NCBI GenBank assembly: GCA_910587775.1
Contig: CAJUNF010000016.1
Location: 1 to 22,887 of the forward strand
Direction: 5' to 3'
DNA: 22,887 nt
DNA from: an uncultured Bacilli bacterium
Lineage (GTDB): Bacteria > Bacillota_I > Bacilli_A > RF39 > UBA660
Each line of letters starts with the position of its first letter. The stretch's first letter is position 1. Shown here in pieces: positions 13,996-22,225 of the stretch. The notes under the pieces are model-generated. The model was not told the origin of the DNA, ran no database searches, and was given only the letters and a program-made list of their open reading frames with translations. A program made the translations under genes and the position numbers.

Positions 13996-14001
13996 ATTAT
14001 A
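13996..14001 (-). promoter_or_regulatory. Possible -10 of HD / M16 operon
   Basis: Minus-strand TATAAT (14001-13996) 17 bases before the ATG of the HD gene. The -35 is poor; the best candidate lies in the upstream terminator. Confidence 0.4.
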
Positions 14002-14011
14002 TCAAGAAAAG

Positions 14012-14034
14012 AAAAAAGATACTACAAAGTATCT
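14012..14034 (-). terminator. Terminator of the flavoenzyme/reductase operon
   Basis: Minus-strand 7-bp stem (14034-14028 with 14023-14017), four-base loop, followed by T residues (14016-14012) and a T-rich tail. It lies just past the reductase stop codon. Confidence 0.75.
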
Positions 14035-14046
14035 AAAATTAACATT

Positions 14047-15189
14047 CTATTTAGGAAGTCTAATTTTTAAATTACTGATCGGATAACTCGCACAAGGGTG
14101 AATATAATGATATTTTTTATCTGCTGCTCGTAAGTATTTATCATTTGTAAGAACACTTCCAGAAAGAAGTTTACTACGACAAAAACCGCAAACACCAACA
14201 CCACACCTTTTTTTATGAGCAATACCTTCTCGCTCTAAAGTTTGTAAAATGGTTTCATTTCCCCTACCAAAAACGATCTTCTCTTTTCCACCAGTAAGAA
14301 TTCGTAACTCATAAGTTTCCTCATTAGTTGGAATTTCACACTCATTATAAAAATCATGACGAATATACTTATTGGCAATTTTTAATTCCTTTAAAATAAC
14401 ATTCATAGAACTATAAAAATCTTTAGATCCACAAACAAAATAACTCATATGTTCTTTTTGATAACGCAAAATTAATTCTTTTGATATATTATTCTTTTGA
14501 TACCCTTCTTTTACTTCTTCCCTTAAAACATAAACAACATGAATATGATTATTTTTTTTACATAATTCATCTAATTCCTCATGAAACAGAATTTCATTTT
14601 CATGAGGAACTTCATAAAGAATAGTTAAATCAATTTCACAAATTCCATCACAAATTGTATGAGCCATTGCTCTAAAAGGAATAATACCACTTCCAGAAGC
14701 TAAAGCAAGCACATGTTTTTCATCACGTAAAGATTGATAAGTAAAATTTCCAAAAGGACCATGAACAGTAAAATAATCCCCCACATTAACCTGATAAAAA
14801 AAATAATTAGAAATAAGTCCATGCTCAGTTCTTTTAACAGTAATCTCTATCTCATTTTGTAAAATTCTAGAAGGTGATGAACTAATAGTAAAAGCTCGAT
14901 TATAAATTAAACCATCAACCAACACATCAATTGTTACATACTGTCCTGGCAAAAAATTTGGAAAATCACTTTCTGTTGCTAAAACAAAACTTTTTGTAGT
15001 AGGAGACTCCACTTTAATCTCTTTAATCTGCATTACCAAAGAATGTGGATGAAGCTCACTCGAAACACGATTAGAACCATAATCTTTCCTTATTGGTTTG
15101 TTGCTTGCTTCTTTAATACATTTTTCTCTTTCAAGCGAAAGCTTCAAAATTTGATCAATAACATTTTTTTCAGTTTTATTCTTTCGCAT
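14047..15189 (-). CDS. Flavin / 2Fe-2S ferredoxin reductase
   Basis: A 380-residue three-domain oxidoreductase. An FNR-like FAD domain (about 50-155) carries NRAFTISSSP (97-106). An NAD(P)-binding domain (about 156-285) carries ASGSGIIPFRAM (164-175) and FVCGSKDFY. A C-terminal plant-type 2Fe-2S domain has CGVGVCGFC (Cys329, Cys334, Cys337) and Cys366. This order is that of phenol-hydroxylase or benzoate-dioxygenase type reductases, which pass electrons from NAD(P)H through FAD to 2Fe-2S and on to a partner. The first 45 residues are an extra charged extension. The gene starts two bases after the stop of the CrtI-like flavoenzyme, with AAAGGGG inside that gene's end, so that enzyme is the likely partner. 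No oxygenase is nearby. Confidence 0.88.
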   Translation of the reverse strand: MRKNKTEKNVIDQILKLSLEREKCIKEASNKPIRKDYGSNRVSSELHPHSLVMQIKEIKVESPTTKSFVLATESDFPNFLPGQYVTIDVLVDGLIYNRAFTISSSPSRILQNEIEITVKRTEHGLISNYFFYQVNVGDYFTVHGPFGNFTYQSLRDEKHVLALASGSGIIPFRAMAHTICDGICEIDLTILYEVPHENEILFHEELDELCKKNNHIHVVYVLREEVKEGYQKNNISKELILRYQKEHMSYFVCGSKDFYSSMNVILKELKIANKYIRHDFYNECEIPTNEETYELRILTGGKEKIVFGRGNETILQTLEREGIAHKKRCGVGVCGFCRSKLLSGSVLTNDKYLRAADKKYHYIHPCASYPISNLKIRLPK

Positions 15190-15191
15190 AA

Positions 15192-16691
15192 TTAAATGTC
15201 CCCTTTCTTTGCCATATCTTCTAATAATTTATTAGCAACATCTTCTCCGTTTAAATAACTAGAACTAAATCCAGATAATCTAGATCCAAATCCTCCACAA
15301 AAGTAAAGATTTGATATATAACTTTCTTTCGAAACATGAAGAGTTCTTGGAATTAAATTATCATATCCTTTAGCTTGATACCCATATATACACCCAGAAG
15401 GTGAACCTCCATATCTTGCAAAAGTTACGGGTGTACAAACTTCTATTTCCTCAATTGTCTCTTTAATAGAACAGCCACTAGCACGTTCAAAAACAGAAAT
15501 AAAATGCCTTGCTATTTTCTCCTTCCACTCAAAATAGTTTTTAGAAGTAACGACTTTATCAAAATCTTCTCCAAATAAAAGTGTTGTAATACATAACACA
15601 GTAGTATTTGCTTCATTTTCTAAAACAGATGCTACACAACCATTGTGAAAAATTTCTTTCATTTTTTTTGCTTCAATATTACTATCTAATGCATCAAAAA
15701 TAAAATAATGATGGTGAGAAATACCAAGCTCTTGCATTGATTTATTAAGCCCTAAATAAATGGTAAACCCTCTTGCTCCAAGAGTTCTTGCATTACATAA
15801 CTGATTCATTTCTTTTTGTTGATGATCTAAAGGAATCATTGACCCATAAACAACGTTTGGAGCAATATTTGAAATAACATAATCTGCATAAAAAACAGAA
15901 CCATCAGTACATGTAACACCAGCAACTTTATCATTTTGAAAAAAAAGCTTTTGAACCTCTGAAAAAAAACGAATCGTACCACCAAGACGCTCAAATTCTT
16001 CTTCTAAACTCAAAGAAATATCATGACTTTTTAATTTAGGAATAGAAGAGCCATTTTGAATATAAGAAAGAATTGTCATAGCATAATGGACAAAAGATAA
16101 CTCCTTCATAGGACTTCCAAACAAAATCCAATATGTGCTTAATATCTCACGAGCTTTCTTAGGCATTTTTAAATGTTCAAATACTTCTTCTACACTACAA
16201 TTTAAAAATGATAATACTTCTAAATTATTTTCTTTCAATGTTTCTAATTCTCCAGAATTTAGATAAGAAAATACTTTTTTTGCCTCCAAAGCCAAACGAA
16301 AAAAAGCATTTAAAGACTCTGTACTTCCTGAAACATATTCCTCCATTTTTAATATAAATGATTGAATAGATACTGGTAGTGTATACTCTTCATGCGTGTT
16401 TAATGTCACAACATGTAAGCTCTCATTTCTAGGAATCATTTCTAACTTTTCTTCTATTCCAAGACGAGTAAACAATTCATAAATTTCTTCTTTTGTTTGA
16501 TCATTTCCATAACCATAAAATTCATGTAAAGCTGTATCAAATTCAAATCTTCCTCGAACAAAGCTAGTCACAAATCCACCTGGAACATTATTTTTTTCAA
16601 GTATCAAAACCTTTTTACCAGCCTTTTGTAACGTCAGTGCACTAACAAGTCCACCATTTCCTGCACCTATTACAATTACATCATACCTCAC
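15192..16691 (-). CDS. CrtI/RetSat-like FAD oxidoreductase
   Basis: A 499-residue flavoprotein of the phytoene desaturase / retinol saturase type. The Rossmann motif is VIVIGAGNGGLVSA (5-18) with Glu32 closing the dinucleotide fold, followed by NVPGGFVTSF. A C-terminal FAD block reads NLYFCGGFGSRLSGFSSSY and NGEDVANKLLEDM. Such enzymes oxidise or saturate C=C bonds of isoprenoid or lipid substrates; the substrate cannot be told here, and no carotenoid gene is present. The start is GTG at 16691, eight bases after GGGAGG. A TGCTATACT extended -10 lies upstream. The 2Fe-2S reductase follows after two bases, which suggests a reductive (saturase) role fed by NAD(P)H. Confidence 0.85.
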   Translation of the reverse strand: MRYDVIVIGAGNGGLVSALTLQKAGKKVLILEKNNVPGGFVTSFVRGRFEFDTALHEFYGYGNDQTKEEIYELFTRLGIEEKLEMIPRNESLHVVTLNTHEEYTLPVSIQSFILKMEEYVSGSTESLNAFFRLALEAKKVFSYLNSGELETLKENNLEVLSFLNCSVEEVFEHLKMPKKAREILSTYWILFGSPMKELSFVHYAMTILSYIQNGSSIPKLKSHDISLSLEEEFERLGGTIRFFSEVQKLFFQNDKVAGVTCTDGSVFYADYVISNIAPNVVYGSMIPLDHQQKEMNQLCNARTLGARGFTIYLGLNKSMQELGISHHHYFIFDALDSNIEAKKMKEIFHNGCVASVLENEANTTVLCITTLLFGEDFDKVVTSKNYFEWKEKIARHFISVFERASGCSIKETIEEIEVCTPVTFARYGGSPSGCIYGYQAKGYDNLIPRTLHVSKESYISNLYFCGGFGSRLSGFSSSYLNGEDVANKLLEDMAKKGDI

Positions 16692-16719
16692 GCTTGCATC
16701 CTCCCTTATTATTACAAAT

Positions 16720-16728
16720 AGTATAGCA
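16720..16728 (-). promoter_or_regulatory. Extended -10 promoter of CrtI-like gene
   Basis: Minus-strand TGCTATACT (16728-16720): TATACT preceded by TGC. A clear -35 is lacking, as is common with extended -10 promoters. It lies right behind the terminator of the ferritin-like gene. Confidence 0.55.
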
Positions 16729-16777
16729 AAAAAAGAACAAAAGCAAAAGATATTCTACAAATTATCTGCTTTTGTTC
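16728..16777 (-). terminator. Terminator of the CapA / ferritin-like unit
   Basis: Minus-strand hairpin with a 10-bp outer stem (16777-16768 with 16744-16735), a 5-bp inner stem (16767-16763 with 16752-16748) and a three-base bulge, followed by seven T. It includes the stop of the ferritin-like gene. Confidence 0.85.
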
Positions 16778-17273
16778 AAGAAATAGATTGATAAATCTTT
16801 TCAAAAATTTCTAAATGCAAACGCTCATCCAAAACAATTCTTTTTAAAACACATTTTACCGATTCATCACTTATCAAATGAATTAAAGAGTTATACTGCG
16901 ATAAAGCATTACGTTCTGCTTCAATATTTGCAAGAATAATCGGTTTTAATTCTGTTTCATAAGCTACATACTTTGAATTCCAAAATTCATGATGATCAAC
17001 AATCGGATCTAAATAAATAGGATAAACTCCTAATTCTAAAATTAACTCTGCTAAAATTTCCAAGTGATGCATTTCTACTTTACCAATTTCTTCTAATATT
17101 CTAGAAACTTCCTTATATTCTTTTGCTAAAATTACACTTTGATACATATACTGATGAATTGCAGTATCTTCACTTACATCTCCTGCATAAGAATGCATAA
17201 TCAATCTAGCTAAATCAGGATTTTTCTTTGTAACATGAATTTTAGGATAAGGAATTTCTACATGACATTTCAT
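16776..17273 (-). CDS. Ferritin-like di-metal protein
   Basis: A 165-residue four-helix-bundle protein. The metal-ligand pattern is complete: Glu35 in GDVSEDTAIHQY, Glu67-x-x-His70 in KVEMHHLEI, Glu118 in ANIEAERNAL and Glu150-x-x-His153 in DERLHLEIF. This is the E/ExxH/E/ExxH layout of ferritin-like and manganese-catalase-like proteins. The start YPKIHVTKKNPDLARLI resembles the spore-coat protein CotJC, but the protein is shorter. It may store iron, remove peroxide or act in spores. ATG is backed by GGTGAG. It lies 37 bases after the CapA-like gene; CATATAATA (17295-17287) with ACATAAA 14 bases upstream could be a SigE-like promoter, or TATAAT (17293-17288) a SigA -10. Confidence 0.82.
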   Translation of the reverse strand: MKCHVEIPYPKIHVTKKNPDLARLIMHSYAGDVSEDTAIHQYMYQSVILAKEYKEVSRILEEIGKVEMHHLEILAELILELGVYPIYLDPIVDHHEFWNSKYVAYETELKPIILANIEAERNALSQYNSLIHLISDESVKCVLKRIVLDERLHLEIFEKIYQSIS

Positions 17274-17310
17274 AAACTCACCACTATATTATATGTTCTC
17301 CACTTTTTCT

Positions 17311-18459
17311 TTATGTATTCCACGAAACAGAAACTCCTAAACTTGTTACAAGTGCTTTTTTCTTTTCATATATTTCTTCTTTATTTACTAAAATGGAAGA
17401 GTTAATTTGTTCAAAAGGATAAACTTTAAAATTTCGAAACTTAGAATTATAAGAAGTAAAAACAAGATTAGTTTGAATATCTTCTATCAAAATTTCTTTC
17501 TCTTCTCCACTTTCCTTTTTTGTTATCTTAACACCAGCCATTAAACCAATTAGCTTATCAATCCCAGTTTGCGCAGAAATAAAATTACCTAAAGAATAAA
17601 AAACTAATGTATCTTTAATCCATTCTATCGGTTGTATCACATGAGGATGATTCCCAATTATAATATGGACCCCTAAATCTGCTAAAAAATGAGCAATACT
17701 TCTTTGCTCATCACTCGGAATATCATGATATTCCCTTCCCCAGTGCATCGATACAATTAACACATCAGCTATTTCTTTTGCTTTTAATATATCTTTTTTT
17801 GCAAGCTCTTCAGAGTAAACCCGAACTAAATATTCTTCTCCATTTGAAACCGTTAAACCATTAGTAGAAGTCGTATAAGATAAAAATGCATAAGTAATTT
17901 TATTCTTCTCGCCTACTGGAATTTCATTTACACAATCAAAAGAATCACACGTTCCACTCATTAAAACATTTTCTTGACGTCTCCAATAAGACAAAGAGTT
18001 CATAATTCCTTCTTTTCCGCGATCTAGAGTATGATTATTAGCAGTACTCACCAAATTAAATCCAGCATCTACAAAAGCATCTCCAATTTCATAAGGAGAA
18101 TTAAATCTAGGATAAGTTGATAGTCCTATTTCACTACCTCCTAAAATAGTTTCTTGATTATAATACGCCAAATCATAACTTTGAACAATTGGCTTAACAA
18201 GTTCTAACTGATGTAAAAAAGAATAACTACCATCCGATTGATACCCATCTTTATAAACGCCATCATGAATTAATGCATCTCCAACCATCAAAAGGCGAAG
18301 TGAAGACTCATCTACCCTTAATTCTGGAACTCTTCCCTTTATCATAAATGTTTTTGTTTCTAACATGTTTTTATCTAATACATGATAAATTCGTAACAAT
18401 AAAAAAATTCCAATACAAACAAATATTACTATTAAATACCACTTTTCTGCACTTTTCAT
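17311..18459 (-). CDS. CapA/PgsA-family metallophosphatase-like protein
   Basis: A 382-residue protein with one N-terminal membrane anchor (about 8-24) and the rest outside the cell. The CapA fold is shown by LLMVGDALIHDG (57-68), YYNQETILGG (99-108), STANNHTLDRGKEG (138-151), VSMHWGREYHDIPSDEQ, IIGNHPHVIQPIEW and YSLGNFISAQ. The family includes poly-gamma-glutamate capsule proteins, but no capB/capC-type synthase or exporter is here, so a capsule role is not supported by context. ATG is supported by AGGTGA. The promoter TTGGCA-16-TATAAT (18503-18476) is clear. The ferritin-like gene follows after 37 bases. Confidence 0.88.
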   Translation of the reverse strand: MKSAEKWYLIVIFVCIGIFLLLRIYHVLDKNMLETKTFMIKGRVPELRVDESSLRLLMVGDALIHDGVYKDGYQSDGSYSFLHQLELVKPIVQSYDLAYYNQETILGGSEIGLSTYPRFNSPYEIGDAFVDAGFNLVSTANNHTLDRGKEGIMNSLSYWRRQENVLMSGTCDSFDCVNEIPVGEKNKITYAFLSYTTSTNGLTVSNGEEYLVRVYSEELAKKDILKAKEIADVLIVSMHWGREYHDIPSDEQRSIAHFLADLGVHIIIGNHPHVIQPIEWIKDTLVFYSLGNFISAQTGIDKLIGLMAGVKITKKESGEEKEILIEDIQTNLVFTSYNSKFRNFKVYPFEQINSSILVNKEEIYEKKKALVTSLGVSVSWNT

Positions 18460-18475
18460 AAATTCACCTAATTAA

Positions 18476-18503
18476 ATTATAAAAAGAAGTTATAAAATGC
18501 CAA
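18476..18503 (-). promoter_or_regulatory. Promoter of CapA-like gene
   Basis: Minus-strand TTGGCA (18503-18498), 16-bp spacer, TATAAT (18481-18476). Confidence 0.65.
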
Positions 18504-18528
18504 AGAAAAAGAAGTCGACAAACTTCTT
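18501..18528 (-). terminator. Terminator of 263-residue unknown gene
   Basis: Minus-strand 7-bp stem (18528-18522 with 18515-18509), six-base loop, followed by TTTCTTT. It overlaps the stop codon and abuts the CapA-like promoter. Confidence 0.65.
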
Positions 18529-19318
18529 AAAATCTTTTATCTTTTTTTAGATAAATCCCTTTCACTAATTCATAATTTTTAATATTAGGATCTATAATGT
18601 TTGGAATTTCATAACCATAATTTGTTTCTAAATTTTCTTTAAAATACTGATCGCGAATATCAATTGGCTTAGAAAGTTCTTGACCCAAAGAAGATGTATC
18701 AAATCCTCCCAAAACAGTTTTCTCTTTATAAAAATTTAGATTTACAGATCGCATCTGATCAAACTTCGCAATACTAGAAAAATACAATTTATGAAATCGA
18801 TAAACCGAAGTTGCACAAAACTTTATTAAATACGCTTCTGTTTGATTTCCACCATAAACATAATCTGGATATCTTGAAAACTCTAATCGATCCCACAAAA
18901 AGGGAATGTCTAGAAAAAAAGTATCTTTACAAAAAGTATAACTGCCCCACTTACCACAATCTTTATGAAAAGAAGCTATATTTCCATGAACAATATTTTT
19001 TCGACAATGATCAAAATCTATTTCTTTTGGAATTGTTGTAATAGTTTGATCACGAACATCTAAAATACAAGGCATGTTAGAAAAAAATATAATAGCTTGA
19101 CCATCTGAAAAAGGAGTTGCAAAAGGAAAAAATGCATCAAATAACATATGATATTCTAAATCAGTATAAAAATACCCTAAATCTTTTGAATACCACAAAA
19201 TAATATGGTCCTCAATACTAATAAATTTCCAATGATTTAATCGTTCAATCGAACAGACATCTAAAGATATTCTACTCGTTAATTCTTGAATACTTTCACT
19301 TTGTTTACAAACTCCCAT
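18527..19318 (-). CDS. Unknown protein, aromatic-rich
   Basis: A 263-residue protein I do not recognise. It is rich in Phe, Tyr and Trp and seems beta-rich in the first 130 residues (FISIEDHIILWYSK, AIIFFSNMPCILDV). There are seven Cys, including CSIERLNHW, HKDCGKWGSYTFCKD and FCATSVY, and several His. There is no signal peptide or membrane helix. The C-terminal third (IDIRDQYFKENLETNYGY, IIDPNIKNYELV) looks like a separate helical tail. ATG has a short-spaced AGGG. A weak promoter, TTGTAA-17-TAGAGT (19370-19342), lies upstream. It is a single-gene unit between the kinase gene and the CapA-like gene. No function is proposed. Confidence 0.72.
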   Translation of the reverse strand: MGVCKQSESIQELTSRISLDVCSIERLNHWKFISIEDHIILWYSKDLGYFYTDLEYHMLFDAFFPFATPFSDGQAIIFFSNMPCILDVRDQTITTIPKEIDFDHCRKNIVHGNIASFHKDCGKWGSYTFCKDTFFLDIPFLWDRLEFSRYPDYVYGGNQTEAYLIKFCATSVYRFHKLYFSSIAKFDQMRSVNLNFYKEKTVLGGFDTSSLGQELSKPIDIRDQYFKENLETNYGYEIPNIIDPNIKNYELVKGIYLKKDKRF

Positions 19319-19341
19319 AACGCCCTACACAATCTAACCTC

Positions 19342-19370
19342 ACTCTATCATGAATCAAAATGAATTACAA
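19342..19370 (-). promoter_or_regulatory. Weak promoter of 263-residue unknown gene
   Basis: Minus-strand TTGTAA (19370-19365), 17-bp spacer, TAGAGT (19347-19342). Confidence 0.4.
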
Positions 19371-19389
19371 GTAAGAGTTTTAAAAAATA

Positions 19390-20802
19390 TTATTTTAAAC
19401 TCGAATTCATGATACCAACCATTTCATCCAAATGATCAAGTGATTCTTTTATATTTTGATTTAAACTTTGATTTGATAATAATTTTGAAATAGTATTTAC
19501 TACTCCATGTTGTAATGTATTCAAAATAATCTTCGAAGGAATTTTAACTCCTTCTTTCAAAACCTCTTTACAATCACAAACACTTCTGTTTAACAAAAAT
19601 TCCAAAGTTTGTTCTTGAAGCAATTCCTTAGCAATAGAAGAATTATTAGAAAAATGATTAATTCCATTTAAACATACAAAAGCTTTAGCCATTTGAAATA
19701 AAAAATTAGGTGGAACAAATTCATAATTTAAACAAATATTTAACATATCAATAAAATAATGTGTAACTTCCTTTGTTTGTACAGATTCACAATAAAGCTT
19801 ACAGTCTCTTTTAAAATCTAATTTCTGTTTTTCACTCATATTTCCATAAGAAACTAATATTTGATATAATTTTTCAGAATTATTGGCACAAACAGTTAAG
19901 AAAAAGTCTCGGCACAACTTGGCATCCTCCTCATTTAAAATGCAAAGTAGTCCCATATCTAAAAAATAAATATTGCCATCATCATCAATACAAATATTAC
20001 CACTATGAGGATCTCCATGAAAAACAATCTGCTCATCATGATAAAGTGCCCAAAAACTTGATTTTATATAACTATTAAGTGCTGTAACAATTCTTTCTTT
20101 ATTTGTTATATTTAATTCCAATTTATTAATAGTAGGTAAATTTATAAATTCCATTACAATAACATGATTTGTACACAATTCTTCATAAACATTTGGAACT
20201 TTAATATCTTTTGTATCATTTACCTTTCCATTTACATTTGAAGCAAAATTTCTATATAATTTAATATTATTTATCTCATTTTCAAAATCAGTTTCTTGAA
20301 CAATCCAATCTAAATATAAACTTAATGCACGATCTCCTCCTGTATAATTTTGAAATCGAAAAAGTTTCCCAAAACGATGTACAAGTTTTCGAATTCTACG
20401 AATATCTTTCTCAATCGTTTTTGTAATATCTTTTCGTTGAATCTTTATAGCAACGACATCTCCATTTTTTAAAACCCCTTTATGAACTTGAGATACAGAA
20501 GCAGAACCTAAAGGAATTTCTTCAATCGATGCAAATATTCTATGATAATCACCATATTCTTCATGTAATATTTTTTCAATATCACGAATTGATATAGGAT
20601 TACAATCATCACAAATATCAGAAAGTATAATCCTATCTTTTTCCGTAAATAAATTTCCAAAATTTTGAGTTGCTAAAATTTGTGCTAATTTTATATAAAC
20701 AATTCCCATTTTCTCAGCAAACTTTTTAATTACTTCTCCATTATTCTTACGAAAAATAAATTTTCGAACAAGTAAAAGTACAAATTGCATATATAATTTC
20801 AT
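19390..20802 (-). CDS. AarF/ABC1/UbiB atypical kinase-like protein
   Basis: A 470-residue UbiB-family protein. The signature pieces are in order: a KxGQ-like motif (IKLAQILATQ, 37-46), an alanine-rich-loop equivalent GSASVSQVH (99-107), VAIKIQ with Lys120, the ExD pair Glu170/Asp172 in VQETDFENE, the catalytic loop HGDPHSGN (262-269) and the metal site DMG (282-284). UbiB proteins have ATPase activity and support quinone or lipid pathways at the membrane. Here KxGQ is KLAQ and the AAAS loop is GSAS, deviations in the two inhibitory elements. ATG at 20802 has AGGTGGGG upstream; longer in-frame starts overlap the NUDIX gene. It is co-transcribed with NUDIX, 13 bases apart. Only a weak hairpin without a T run follows. 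Confidence 0.85.
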   Translation of the reverse strand: MKLYMQFVLLLVRKFIFRKNNGEVIKKFAEKMGIVYIKLAQILATQNFGNLFTEKDRIILSDICDDCNPISIRDIEKILHEEYGDYHRIFASIEEIPLGSASVSQVHKGVLKNGDVVAIKIQRKDITKTIEKDIRRIRKLVHRFGKLFRFQNYTGGDRALSLYLDWIVQETDFENEINNIKLYRNFASNVNGKVNDTKDIKVPNVYEELCTNHVIVMEFINLPTINKLELNITNKERIVTALNSYIKSSFWALYHDEQIVFHGDPHSGNICIDDDGNIYFLDMGLLCILNEEDAKLCRDFFLTVCANNSEKLYQILVSYGNMSEKQKLDFKRDCKLYCESVQTKEVTHYFIDMLNICLNYEFVPPNFLFQMAKAFVCLNGINHFSNNSSIAKELLQEQTLEFLLNRSVCDCKEVLKEGVKIPSKIILNTLQHGVVNTISKLLSNQSLNQNIKESLDHLDEMVGIMNSSLK

Positions 20803-20815
20803 TAAAACCCCACCT

Positions 20816-21421
20816 TTAAAAATTTGCATGAAAAACAAATTTTTTGTAAACTTCAATTAAATCAGGATCATGTAAATTATCAGGTAATTGATCTAAACTA
20901 AAAAATTTCATTTCTTTAGATTCTAAATCCCATTTTAACTCCCCAGAATAATTTTTAACAAAATATAAAACCGTATTATTGATAACCACATCCCCATTAG
21001 GATAATCATTTCTTCGACTTTTTCCTGAAACAATATCAATTAATACTAAATCTTCCTCTTTAATATCTAAATTTGTTTCTTCTTTAACCTCTCGTATCAA
21101 AGTATTTTGAAATGTCTCTCCTAATTCCTGACATCCTCCAGGTAATCCCCATTTATCACGATCAGCTCTACTTTGTAACAATATTTCTCCCTTTTTATTT
21201 ACAATAATTGCTGCAGCACCATCTTGTAAAAGAACAAACTTGTGCTTTAATTCATTCATACAAAGCCTTGCAAAAACTGGATATCCTATAATATTACTTA
21301 ACTCAATAATTTCATTAGTTGACAATTGATCAATAATACTTTTTAACTCTTTATAAGATAAATTTCTTTGTTGGTGACTAGATAATTTTCTAACCCCATC
21401 TAATATTTTTTGATTACACAT
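20816..21421 (-). CDS. NUDIX hydrolase with N-terminal extension
   Basis: A 201-residue NUDIX protein. The box is Gly96-x5-Glu102-x7-Arg110-Glu111-Val112-x-Glu114-Glu115-x-Asn117-Leu118; the last Gly of the consensus is Asn, while all catalytic Glu are kept. WGLPGG stands before it. The first 60 residues are a helical extension (RKLSSHQQRN, YKELKSIIDQLS) that often precedes NUDIX domains acting on nucleoside diphosphate derivatives. ATG at 21421 is preferred over the one at 21436, because AAGGA (21433-21429) sits seven bases before it and the upstream ATG has no SD. Promoter TTGAAA-17-TAAAAT (21479-21451). It heads a two-gene operon with the UbiB-like gene. The substrate is not known. Confidence 0.85.
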   Translation of the reverse strand: MCNQKILDGVRKLSSHQQRNLSYKELKSIIDQLSTNEIIELSNIIGYPVFARLCMNELKHKFVLLQDGAAAIIVNKKGEILLQSRADRDKWGLPGGCQELGETFQNTLIREVKEETNLDIKEEDLVLIDIVSGKSRRNDYPNGDVVINNTVLYFVKNYSGELKWDLESKEMKFFSLDQLPDNLHDPDLIEVYKKFVFHANF

Positions 21422-21450
21422 ATAATTTTCCTTCATTTTTTCTTAAATCT

Positions 21451-21479
21451 ATTTTATAGGAATTAGCAAAATATTTCAA
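21451..21479 (-). promoter_or_regulatory. Promoter of NUDIX-UbiB operon
   Basis: Minus-strand TTGAAA (21479-21474), 17-bp spacer, TAAAAT (21456-21451). Confidence 0.55.
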
Positions 21480-21512
21480 CTTTAACAATTCTTTAAATTA
21501 TGAAACAAAAAT

Positions 21513-22211
21513 TTACCCATTTTTATTTGTTAATTTTCTAGAATAATCATAAGTTTCATAAATTGACTTCTCCATCGAATCAATAAACTGTTTTAATAAC
21601 TCAAAATCTTCTAGTTTTAAAGATCTTATTCTTCGTTTTATTTCAATTTGAAAAGAATTTGTAATCAAAGAACATTGTCTAGTTACTTGCCCACCTAAAT
21701 ATTCACTTCCATCATCACTACTTAAATTATAATAATGAAAATTATGTTCAAATATTTGTATAATATTAGAATCACATGCCTTATAATGATCGTGCCATAA
21801 ACTACAATCATACATTTTATGATTAGTACAACCATGAATATCTATTACTAAAAAATTTTGATAACACTGAATTAATTTTTTTAAAGCAATCAAATATTCA
21901 TTTTCAATTTCTAATAAAGTTTTTCCTAAAGGATAATTTGGATCATCATGATCATTAAAAACTCTCACAAAGTAAGAACAATGACATTTTTCTGCTAAAT
22001 AAATTGCAAGTGCACCAGTTAAATAATCACTTGCTTTAATACTCGATTTTCTATATTGCTTTACTGCATGAGGTGCAGAAAGTAATATAGGTATTCTTCC
22101 ACATTTATACATATAATTTTTATCATCAATCTTTGCACCATTTTTATCATTCTCCAAAAATTGATAATTTAAATTTCGTAATTCATTTATAATATTATTT
22201 GTTTTAATCAC
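21513..22211 (-). CDS. N-formylglutamate amidohydrolase-like protein
   Basis: A 232-residue protein of the N-formylglutamate deformylase family, zinc-dependent amide hydrolases. Visible blocks are ILLSAPHAVKQYR (His48), SDYLTGALAIYLAE, NDHDDPNYPLG (86-96), VIDIHGC (Asp124, His126), GGQVTRQ and FQIEIKRRIR (Glu190). The true substrate need not be N-formylglutamate; no histidine-degradation gene is nearby. The annotated start is GTG at 22211, but AAGGA is directly next to it, closer than normal, and no better in-frame start is visible, so the first few residues are uncertain. It follows a possible 21-codon peptide and a promoter covered by a palindrome, which suggests tight regulation. Confidence 0.75.
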   Translation of the reverse strand: MIKTNNIINELRNLNYQFLENDKNGAKIDDKNYMYKCGRIPILLSAPHAVKQYRKSSIKASDYLTGALAIYLAEKCHCSYFVRVFNDHDDPNYPLGKTLLEIENEYLIALKKLIQCYQNFLVIDIHGCTNHKMYDCSLWHDHYKACDSNIIQIFEHNFHYYNLSSDDGSEYLGGQVTRQCSLITNSFQIEIKRRIRSLKLEDFELLKQFIDSMEKSIYETYDYSRKLTNKNG

Positions 22212-22225
22212 TCCTTATTTTAAAT

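Noticed and set aside
17311..18459. Capsule (poly-gamma-glutamate) locus
   Set aside because: Only the CapA-like protein is present; no capB/capC-like synthase or exporter in the window.
18811..19041. Plus-strand frame inside the 263-residue unknown gene
   Set aside because: No SD or promoter; the minus-strand gene has both and a terminator.
19371..19400. Strong terminator after the UbiB-like gene
   Set aside because: The A/T-rich repeat around 19375-19402 has a 6-bp GAGTTT/AAACTC stem with mismatches and no T run after it; too weak to call.
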